From assembly GCA_014323785.1 (NCBI GenBank), contig JACONJ010000049.1:1-43509 (forward strand): a stretch of 43,509 nt of DNA, given 5' to 3'. The position numbers and the translations under genes were made by a program. The notes beneath the pieces are model-generated. The model had not been told where the DNA came from, did no database searches, and saw only the letters and a list, made by a program, of their open reading frames with translations. Origin of the DNA: Paracoccaceae bacterium. GTDB lineage: Bacteria > Pseudomonadota > Alphaproteobacteria > Rhodobacterales > Rhodobacteraceae. Shown here piece after piece: positions 1 through 6,922 of this stretch; position 1 is the first letter of the stretch, and each line of letters starts with the position of its first letter.

Positions 1-151
1 CTTTCAGCGTGCCGTCGGTCTCAACCACCAGCCAGCACCAGCCAGCCCCGAACTGCCCGGCACCCGCGGCAGAGAACTGCGATTTGAATTCCGCGACCGA
101 GCCGAAGGCATCGATAAGCCGCGCCTCTAGCGCACCGGGCGATATACTCAC
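1..151 (-). pseudogene. C-terminal fragment of Fe/Mn superoxide dismutase, 5'-truncated and cut by the window edge
   Basis: Reading leftward from position 151, the frame gives GALEARLIDAFGSVAEFK, then QFGAGWCWLVVETDG. This matches the start of the C-terminal domain of iron/manganese superoxide dismutases (family pattern: FGS..FK..F, then FGSGW.WLV...DG.L). These enzymes dismutate superoxide. The N-terminal helical domain, which carries the first two His metal ligands, should lie at higher coordinates. Neither that frame nor the two alternatives shows it between 152 and 334, and glpK ends at 335, so there is no room for it. The fragment could begin at a GTG at 151-149. The remaining metal ligands (the DVWEHAY region) would lie beyond the left edge. 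It is probably a decayed, 5'-deleted copy; a chimeric assembly join is the alternative. Confidence 0.62.
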
Positions 152-300
152 CCTGCCGCAATCAGCGCGAACCCGTAACCCCCGCCCTGCCGTTCCCTGG
201 GCCCCGGCGGATGACGGTGCTGTGGCGGTGCGAAATAAACGCCAAATCGCGACTGTTCCGGCGTCGATACTCCGGGTCGATCCTCTGGACGGCGGGGCAG

Positions 301-329
301 GGGGGTGGTCGGACGGACGGGGCACCCCC
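301..329 (-). terminator. Hairpin downstream of glpK
   Basis: GGGGGTG (301-307) pairs perfectly with CACCCCC (323-329) around a 15-nt loop, six bases beyond the glpK stop. There is no U-tract on the minus-strand side, so termination is plausible but not proven. Confidence 0.35.
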
Positions 330-334
330 GCGCC

Positions 335-1822
335 TTAGCGGCTTAGCGTCCGGGTGACGGCGTCCTTCCATCCGGCATAGCGGCGCGCACGGTCATCGGG
401 GGCCATCCGGGGCGTGAATTGCCGGTCCAGGGCCCATGTCGCGGCAAAGGCATCCTGCAAAGGATAAACCCCGGCCTTCATCCCCGCCAGCCAGGCGGCC
501 CCCAGTGCTGTCGTCTCAAGGTTCTGCGGGCGGTCCACAGGTGCGCCCAGGATATCGGCCAGAAACTGCATCGCCCAGTTGGACGCGCTCATCCCGCCAT
601 CAACGCGCAGGATATGTCCGCCACCCGCCCCCTGCCAGTCGGCCTGCATGGCCTCCCACAAATCGCGGGTCTGAAACCCCACGCTTTCCAGTGCCGCCCG
701 TGCAAACTCTGCGGGGCCTGTTCCCCGCGTCAGACCATAGATCGCACCGCGGCAGTCCGGATCCCAATAAGGCGCACCCAGGCCCACGAAGGCTGGCACA
801 AGATAAAGCCCTCGCGTCTTGTCCGCGGCCTCTGCCAGGCCCTGGGTCTCACCCGCCTCCCGGATCATCTTCAATCCGTCGCGCAGCCATTGCACCACGG
901 CACCGGCGATAAAGATCGAGCCCTCCAGCGCATAGGCCGGTCGGCCATCAAACTGGTAGGCGATGGTACCCAACAGGCGATTCCGGCTGCTGACCAGGGT
1001 CTCGCCCGTGTTCAGCAGCGCAAAGCACCCGGTCCCATAGGTGGATTTCAACATGCCCGGCTGAAAGCATGCCTGGCCAAGCGTTGCGGCCTGCTGGTCC
1101 CCCGCCACCCCCAGAATCGGCAGGGCTCCCCCAAAAAGATCGGCGCGCGTTGTCCCGAACTCTGCGGCGCAATCCATCACCCTGGGCAGCATGGCCAGCG
1201 GGATGTCGAAGAGCGCGCAAATCTCTGCATCCCAGGTTCCTGTGCGGATGTTGTACAGCAGCGTCCGGGCGGCATTTGTCGCATCGGTGGCATGGATCGT
1301 CCCGCCCGTCAGCTTCCAAATCAGAAAGCTGTCGATGGTGCCAAAGGCCAAATGGCCCGTCCTGGCCCGTTCCCGTGCGCCCTCCACGTGGTCCAGCAGC
1401 CAGGCCAGTTTTGTACCCGAGAAATAAGGGTCAAGCAGCAGCCCGGTCTTGTGCTGGATCATCGGCTCATGGCCGCTGGCCTTAAGGCGCGCACAGATCC
1501 GGGCCGTGCGCCGATCCTGCCAGACAATCGCATTGTGGATCGGCTGCCCCGTCTGCCGGTCCCAGACCACCACGGTTTCGCGCTGATTGGTGATCCCGAT
1601 GGCAACCATATCCGCAGCCCGCACCCCTGCCTGCCTGATCGCTGCACGGCAGGTGGCCACCGTTGTCGCCCAGATATCCGCCGGATCATGTTCTACCCAG
1701 CCCGAGGCGGGATAATACTGTCTGAACTCTTCCTGCGCGGTTGCCACGGGGCGCAGCGCACTGTCAAAGATGATCGCCCGGCTGGATGTGGTGCCCTGGT
1801 CAATGGCCAGAATATGGGTCAT
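335..1822 (-). CDS. glpK: Glycerol kinase
   Basis: A cytoplasmic FGGY-family kinase that phosphorylates glycerol to sn-glycerol-3-phosphate using ATP. The 495 residues match the usual length of about 500. The N-terminus has the phosphate-1 motif ([12 protein letters not shown], residues 5-16). The substrate-region signature [11 protein letters not shown] lies near residue 80, GDQQAA near 240, GAPYWDP near 350, and the C-terminal FGGY signature region ([13 protein letters not shown]) near 410. It ends in a TAA. It lies 60 bp downstream of glpD on the same strand, so the two are very likely co-transcribed in the order glpD-glpK. No glycerol facilitator or GlpR-type repressor gene is visible in the window. 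The reading frame is intact and ordinary. Confidence 0.97.
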   Translation of the reverse strand: MTHILAIDQGTTSSRAIIFDSALRPVATAQEEFRQYYPASGWVEHDPADIWATTVATCRAAIRQAGVRAADMVAIGITNQRETVVVWDRQTGQPIHNAIVWQDRRTARICARLKASGHEPMIQHKTGLLLDPYFSGTKLAWLLDHVEGARERARTGHLAFGTIDSFLIWKLTGGTIHATDATNAARTLLYNIRTGTWDAEICALFDIPLAMLPRVMDCAAEFGTTRADLFGGALPILGVAGDQQAATLGQACFQPGMLKSTYGTGCFALLNTGETLVSSRNRLLGTIAYQFDGRPAYALEGSIFIAGAVVQWLRDGLKMIREAGETQGLAEAADKTRGLYLVPAFVGLGAPYWDPDCRGAIYGLTRGTGPAEFARAALESVGFQTRDLWEAMQADWQGAGGGHILRVDGGMSASNWAMQFLADILGAPVDRPQNLETTALGAAWLAGMKAGVYPLQDAFAATWALDRQFTPRMAPDDRARRYAGWKDAVTRTLSR

Positions 1823-1882
1823 TGTCTTCTCCGCTTTTGTCGTCTTGCCGGCCAGCCTGCGCGGCCCTGCCCGCCCTGCAGG

Positions 1883-3445
1883 TCATTCCGCCGCGCCCCG
1901 CATGTCGGTCATGCACTGCTGCAGTGTCGCCGCCTGATCCGCGCTTAGCCGCAACCCCAGTTTTGTCCGGCGCCAGAGCACATCCTCTGCCGTCCGGGCG
2001 TATTCCCGTTGCATCAGCCAGATCACCTCGGCCTCGGTCAGCGTTGCGCCGAAATCCCGGCCCAAATCCCTGGTGTCCCTGGCGTCGCCCAGAACCTCGG
2101 CGGCTTCTGTGCCATAGGCCCGCACCAGGCGCCGCGCCCAGGCCAGTGTCAGGAACGGATACCGCGTTATCAGTTCTTGGATCAGGTCTTCTGCGCCCGC
2201 CACCGGAAAATTCCCGCCCGGCAGGGCCACACCCGCCGTCCACGGCCCCGATGCGGCCGGGATATGCGGTGCAAGTTTTTCCAGCGCGGCCTCGGCCAGA
2301 CGGCGATACGTGGTGATCTTGCCGCCAAAAACATTAAGCAGAATCGGCCCATCCGCCTCCAGCGACAACACGTAGTCCCGCGTTGCCGCCGGGGCTGATT
2401 TCGCCCCATCGTCATAAAGCGGGCGTACCCCGGAATAGGTCCAGACAACATCTTCGGCGCGCAACGCCTTTTTGAAATACGCGGACGCGAACTGCAGCAG
2501 GTAATCCCGCTCTTCCGGGGTGCACTCCGGCGCCCCCGGATCGCCCGGATGCTCGGCATCCGTGGTTCCGATCAGCGTAAAATCGTCCTGATACGGGATC
2601 GCAAAGATGATGCGTCCATCGCTGCCCTGAAAGAAATAGCATTTGTCGTGGTCATACACCTTGCGCGTCACGATATGGCTGCCGCGCACCAGCCGCACCC
2701 CTTCCGAGGGGGGCATCCGCGCCACATTGCGCAGCACGTCGACCACCCAGGGCCCGCCCGCATTGATCAGCCCGCGCGCCTGGATGACCTCGGTTATACC
2801 GTCCCTCTCGATGGTCACATGCCACCGATTCCCTTGCCGTTCGGCACACCGCACCTTTGCCCGGGTCAGAATGCGGGCCCCCCGCGCTTCGGCATCGCGG
2901 GCGTTCAAAATAACCAGGCGCGAATCCTCAACCCAGCAATCGGAGAACTCAAACGCGCGCTTGAAACGGCCCTGCAACGGAGCCCCCTCTGCCGTCCCCG
3001 GCAGGTGCAGCACAAGGGTTCCCGGCAGAATCTTCCGCCCCCCCAGATGGTCGTACAGGAACAGGCCCGCACGGATCAGCCAGTCGGGTCGCCGCCCCTT
3101 TGTCCACGGCATAACGCACGACAGAACCCGGGCTGCGGGCGTCTGTGCCTCAAAGCGCATGTCCCTTGACAAGGGCAGCACGAAGCGCATCGGCCAGGAA
3201 ATATGCGGCATGGCACGCAGCAGCGTTTCCCGTTCGATCAGGGCCTCTCGCACCAGGCGAATCTCAAAATATTCCAGATACCGCAATCCGCCGTGAAAGA
3301 GTTTCGTGGACGCACCCGATGTCGCGCCCGCCAGATCATCCTTTTCGGCAAGGCAGACGGACAACCCCCGGCCCGCCGCATCCCGGGCAATGCCGCAGCC
3401 ATTGATACCGCCGCCAATGATGAACAGGTCATATGACCCAGGCAT
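1883..3445 (-). CDS. glpD: Aerobic glycerol-3-phosphate dehydrogenase (FAD, quinone-linked)
   Basis: Oxidises sn-glycerol-3-phosphate to dihydroxyacetone phosphate and passes electrons to the quinone pool at the inner membrane. The protein is 520 aa from the ATG at 3445; an in-frame TTG at 3460 is less likely as a start. The FAD-binding GGGINGCGIARDAAGRG motif lies at about residues 12-28. The family block ATSGASTKLFHGGLRYLE follows at about 40-57, and the DAO C-terminal domain covers roughly the last 130 residues. It is the first gene of a glpD-glpK operon. A GGGGG-CTT-CCCCC hairpin sits in its leader at 3468-3480. It is divergent from the phosphatase gene at 3641, and the two share a gap of about 195 bp that must hold both promoters. 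No regulator gene is adjacent. Confidence 0.96.
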   Translation of the reverse strand: MPGSYDLFIIGGGINGCGIARDAAGRGLSVCLAEKDDLAGATSGASTKLFHGGLRYLEYFEIRLVREALIERETLLRAMPHISWPMRFVLPLSRDMRFEAQTPAARVLSCVMPWTKGRRPDWLIRAGLFLYDHLGGRKILPGTLVLHLPGTAEGAPLQGRFKRAFEFSDCWVEDSRLVILNARDAEARGARILTRAKVRCAERQGNRWHVTIERDGITEVIQARGLINAGGPWVVDVLRNVARMPPSEGVRLVRGSHIVTRKVYDHDKCYFFQGSDGRIIFAIPYQDDFTLIGTTDAEHPGDPGAPECTPEERDYLLQFASAYFKKALRAEDVVWTYSGVRPLYDDGAKSAPAATRDYVLSLEADGPILLNVFGGKITTYRRLAEAALEKLAPHIPAASGPWTAGVALPGGNFPVAGAEDLIQELITRYPFLTLAWARRLVRAYGTEAAEVLGDARDTRDLGRDFGATLTEAEVIWLMQREYARTAEDVLWRRTKLGLRLSADQAATLQQCMTDMRGAAE

Positions 3446-3640
3446 GAGTTTCGATCTCAAAGAACATGGGGGAAGCCCCCTTATCTTACCCCTAGGTGCG
3501 TTTTGTCAATCTTTCGCCTGCCTTCGTTATGGGGCGGGGCCGTTGCAACCGCTTCTGGCCGGTCCCGCCCGTGTGCCGCGCCCGCTTGCGCCCCCTTTTG
3601 CCCCTTGCCAAAGCCCGGCAAAAGGCGCAGGTGACACGCA

Positions 3641-4423
3641 ATGTTGCACTGGCTTCGCACGCGCTTTTCCCGGGTTGCCCCCGCGGCCGCTCCCGCGCTT
3701 CCCACGCCGGATCGCGCGGTCTATGTTGTGGGCGATCTGCACGGCCGTGCAGATCTGCTGGAACGCATCCTGGAACATATCGATGGTGATATCGGGCAGG
3801 CCGGGGTTCAGAATCCGCATCTCGTCTTTGTCGGTGACTATGTTGATCGCGGCCCGGACAGCGCGGCGGTGCTGGACCGCCTGCACGGGCTGACGCAGGA
3901 GTTTCCTGACAACGTCACATGCCTGATGGGCAATCATGACAGGATGCTTCTGGATTTCCTGGCCGATCCCGTGGTGCGCGGCCCGCGATGGTTAAGGGCC
4001 GGTGCGCACGACACGCTGCGCAGCTTCGGCCTGCCGGCGGGGGTACTGCCCCGCAGCCCCGGGCCCGAGACCCTGATCGAACTGGCGGCACTTTTGCAAT
4101 CGACCCTCACGGTGGCCCGGCAGAGGTGGCTTTCGTCCCTGCCGCTTAGCTGGTCCTCGGGCAATCTGTGGGTGGTCCACGCCGCCGCCGACCCGCAGCA
4201 CCCGATGGAGGATCAGACCCCCCGTACACTCCTCTGGGGCCACCCGGAGTTTGAAACCCGCCCGCGCCGGGATGGCATCTGGGTTGCCCACGGACATAAT
4301 CCGGTGAAGGTACCGGGCTTCCGGGACGGGCGCATCGCCACCGATACCGGTGCCTGGCAGACCGGGCGGCTGACCGCCTGTGCGATCCGCCCCGATGGCA
4401 GCCACCGGTTTCTGCAAACCTGA
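3641..4423 (+). CDS. Calcineurin-type metallophosphoesterase (Ser/Thr protein phosphatase-like)
   Basis: A 260-aa protein with the dinuclear-metal phosphoesterase motifs in order: GDLHGR (about residues 32-37), GDYVDRGPDS (66-75), GNHDRM (97-102), with later histidines in VVHAAAD and AHGHNPVK. This arrangement is typical of small bacterial PPP-like phosphatases such as the PrpA/PrpE and ApaH relatives. The substrate may be a phosphoprotein or a dinucleotide polyphosphate; the sequence does not decide. The N-terminus is LRTRFSRVAPAAAPALPTP, a short linker rather than a clear signal peptide, so it is probably cytoplasmic. An AGGTGA-like ribosome site precedes the ATG. It is divergent from glpD and not obviously part of an operon. 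Confidence 0.9.
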   Translation: MLHWLRTRFSRVAPAAAPALPTPDRAVYVVGDLHGRADLLERILEHIDGDIGQAGVQNPHLVFVGDYVDRGPDSAAVLDRLHGLTQEFPDNVTCLMGNHDRMLLDFLADPVVRGPRWLRAGAHDTLRSFGLPAGVLPRSPGPETLIELAALLQSTLTVARQRWLSSLPLSWSSGNLWVVHAAADPQHPMEDQTPRTLLWGHPEFETRPRRDGIWVAHGHNPVKVPGFRDGRIATDTGAWQTGRLTACAIRPDGSHRFLQT

Positions 4424-4516
4424 CGCGGGTATCATCGGTGGCCCGCCGCCCCGTGGCATGTAACCTGCTGAATTCACGCCGGAAGCAGAAAATCACAAGA
4501 TGTCGTAAAAATACGT

Positions 4517-4545
4517 TTGACAAACCCTGTGGCGGTGTGTATGTA
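4517..4545 (+). promoter_or_regulatory. Candidate sigma-70 promoter of the first RTX gene
   Basis: A perfect TTGACA (4517-4522) is followed, 17 nt later, by TATGTA (4540-4545). The -10 matches the consensus weakly; TGTAAA two bases on is an alternative with a 19-nt gap. It lies about 50 nt before the start at 4592, and an AGAGGA ribosome site is at 4576-4581. Confidence 0.4.
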
Positions 4546-4591
4546 AACGTTCCAGACAAGCAACTTTGTATGAACAGAGGAATCACAGACC

Positions 4592-6661
4592 ATGACCGGA
4601 ACAGATAACAACGACACCCTTACGGGAAATGACCAGTCAGATAATCTTAATGGCGGCTGGGGCCATGACTTCATAGATGGTGGTGCTGATCATGATTTTC
4701 TTCATGGCGGCTTTGGTGATGATACGCTTGTCGGCGGTGCCGGTGGTGATGCACTGCATGGCGGTGCTGGTTCCGACACAGCCAGTTATGCGGGATCATC
4801 CGCAGGCGTGAATGTGAACCTTGCCAGTGGTGCTGCCAGTGGCGGACACGCCGAGGGTGACTGGCTGGTGAGCATTGAAAATCTTGTCGGCTCGGACCAT
4901 AATGACCATCTGACCGGTAATGGTGGTGCAAACCACCTGGATGGTGGTGCCGGTAACGACACACTGACAGGTGGCAGTGGCGGGGATACATTTGTCCTTC
5001 ACGCCACGAATAACGGAAATGACACCATCACCGACTTTGAAGATGGTGTTGACAGCATCATGCTTCGGGGTATTGGCTTTGAAGACCTGACCATTCAAAG
5101 CCGTGCCGAAGGAAGTGATGCATTGATCCGGTGGGATGGTGGCCAAGCATACTTGCAAGGTGTATCTCCCACGGCTCTGACGGCAAGTGATTTCACATCT
5201 GCCTTTAATATCATCGGCGCTGCATCCGATGATACCTTGACGGGCAGTGGCGGAAATGATACCCTGACAGGTGGTGATGGAGCAGATACCTTTGTATTTG
5301 ACTCCTTTGAGGATGATACCATCACTGACTTTGTTAGTGGTGAAGACAGCATCCGCATCACTGCACAAGGAGTCGGGTTTGACGACCTGAGAATCGAGTC
5401 CATGTGGCTTGCCGATCTTTTAAGCCAGGATTGGAGTTCTGGTGTCGTCTTGAGCAGTGTGTCTGAAGATGAAATGGATACAGCAGTCATAATGTGGAAT
5501 GGTGGTTCCCTGACCCTGACGGGCGTGGACTATCAGGATGTGACGGCTGCGGATTTCATCTTTGATAATCCTCCTGCCCCGGAACCTGAACCCGCCCCAC
5601 AGCCACAGCCTGACCCTGAACCTGCTGCACCCAAGCCCCAGTATAAGGTGATCGCAGGGAATGGTAACAACAATTCGTTGACGGGCACCAATGGCCGTGA
5701 TTCGATAAATGGGTTTGCCGGAAACGATAAACTGATCGGGCGTCGGGATGATGATGTTCTGACTGGCGGCAGTGGTGATGATTCCCTTATCGGAAACACT
5801 GGCAACGATACCCTTAGAGGGAACCTTGGTGACGACACCCTTATAGGTGGCCATGGGGATGACGTTCTGACTGGCGGTATGAATGCGGACACATTTGTGT
5901 TCAGCAGTGGCCACGGGAATGACACCATCACCGACTTTGCGGATGGTGTTGACCTGATCCAGATCACCACAAGCGGGGTTGGGTTTAGTGACATGACCCT
6001 TGCTGACAGCAGTGGTGACGCCAAGGTTACCTGGGATGGTGGCACCATGCTATTGACCGGCGTTGCCCACACGGCCCTGACGGCAGAGGATTTCATCCTT
6101 GCGGATGCAAATGATGAAACCGAAGTTGCGCCGAAACCTGAACCTGGCCCTGCCCCTGATCAGGAACCTGCTGCACCCAAGCCCCCGTATAAGGTGATCA
6201 AAGGGAATGGCAACAACAATTCGTTGACGGGCACCAATGGCCGGGATTCGATAAATGGGTTTGCCGGAAACGATAAACTGATCGGGCGTCGGGATGATGA
6301 TGTTCTGACTGGCGGCGGTGGTGATGATTCCCTTATCGGAAACACCGGCAACGATACCCTTAGAGGGAACCTTGGTGACGACACCCTTATAGGTGGCCAT
6401 GGGGATGACGTTCTGACTGGCGGTATGAATGCGGACACATTTGTGTTCAGCAGTGGCCATGGGAATGACACCATCACCGACTTTGAAGATGGTGTTGACC
6501 TGATCCAAATCACCGCAAGCGGGGTTGGGTTTGATGACCTGGCCATTGCCAGTGAAGGCACGGACACGGACCATGCATCCGTTGTCACCTGGAGTGGTGG
6601 AACCATCACACTGGAGGGCGTGTCATCGGCACAACTTACTGGGGATGACTTTGTGTTCTAA
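4592..6661 (+). CDS. RTX (hemolysin-type calcium-binding) protein with internal duplication
   Basis: A 689-aa protein built almost entirely of GGxGxDxLx nonapeptides, which fold into calcium-binding beta-rolls outside the cell after type I secretion. There is no N-terminal signal peptide, as expected for that route. It has three blocks. Each starts with RTX nonapeptides, passes through a (N)DTITDFxDGVD segment, and ends in a beta-rich stretch with a GG(T/Q)xxLxGV motif. Blocks two and three are preceded by Pro/Glu-rich linkers (PEPEPAPQPQPDPEP; PEPGPAPDQEP) and are near-identical. The C-terminus TGDDFVF resembles the hydrophobic/acidic end of type I substrates. No catalytic domain is recognisable. 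Base composition is visibly lower in GC than the neighbours, suggesting transfer or different constraint. No type I secretion genes are in the window. Confidence 0.9.
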   Translation: MTGTDNNDTLTGNDQSDNLNGGWGHDFIDGGADHDFLHGGFGDDTLVGGAGGDALHGGAGSDTASYAGSSAGVNVNLASGAASGGHAEGDWLVSIENLVGSDHNDHLTGNGGANHLDGGAGNDTLTGGSGGDTFVLHATNNGNDTITDFEDGVDSIMLRGIGFEDLTIQSRAEGSDALIRWDGGQAYLQGVSPTALTASDFTSAFNIIGAASDDTLTGSGGNDTLTGGDGADTFVFDSFEDDTITDFVSGEDSIRITAQGVGFDDLRIESMWLADLLSQDWSSGVVLSSVSEDEMDTAVIMWNGGSLTLTGVDYQDVTAADFIFDNPPAPEPEPAPQPQPDPEPAAPKPQYKVIAGNGNNNSLTGTNGRDSINGFAGNDKLIGRRDDDVLTGGSGDDSLIGNTGNDTLRGNLGDDTLIGGHGDDVLTGGMNADTFVFSSGHGNDTITDFADGVDLIQITTSGVGFSDMTLADSSGDAKVTWDGGTMLLTGVAHTALTAEDFILADANDETEVAPKPEPGPAPDQEPAAPKPPYKVIKGNGNNNSLTGTNGRDSINGFAGNDKLIGRRDDDVLTGGGGDDSLIGNTGNDTLRGNLGDDTLIGGHGDDVLTGGMNADTFVFSSGHGNDTITDFEDGVDLIQITASGVGFDDLAIASEGTDTDHASVVTWSGGTITLEGVSSAQLTGDDFVF
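5621..6536 (+). repeat. Two direct copies of about 370 bp inside the first RTX gene
   Basis: The segment 5621-5990 recurs at 6167-6536, offset by 546 bp (182 codons) and therefore in frame. The copies differ at only scattered positions (for example AGTGGT versus GGTGGT in one nonapeptide). They encode the linker tail, the YKVI-GNGNNNSLTGTNGRD segment and the RTX block. This points to a recent in-frame duplication. Confidence 0.9.
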
Positions 6662-6689
6662 GGGACGCACCCCATAACGCCCCAATCAC

Positions 6690-6716
6690 GGCCCCCTGAC
6701 CTATATTCAGGGGGCC
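6690..6716 (+). terminator. Rho-independent-like terminator after the first RTX gene
   Basis: GGCCCCCTGA (6690-6699) pairs perfectly with TCAGGGGGCC (6707-6716) around a 7-nt loop, 29 bases after the stop codon. It is followed by GTTGTCC, so the T-tract is poor, but the stem is strong. Confidence 0.65.
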
Positions 6717-6922
6717 GTTGTCCATGGGCATGGCGTGCGCAACCGGGCCGCGCATGGATACCCCGAACCTGAAGGTCGCACAGTGCACGGCAAGCATGCC
6801 TTGTTTGCCAGGTATGAGAGGCGGGGACGGCATGACGAAAACGGAATCCCTGCTGTCGCAGGGTGTCTTTGGCATTTGCTGGACTCTGCGATAGGCTGGG
6901 CGCACGATCAGGAGTATCGCGC

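Noticed and set aside
9-338. 109-aa + strand ORF at the left edge
   Set aside because: It is antisense to the superoxide dismutase fragment and has low-complexity content without a ribosome site.
419-1948. 509-aa + strand ORF
   Set aside because: It lies opposite glpK, which is a clear full-length family member; the + strand product has no recognisable domain.
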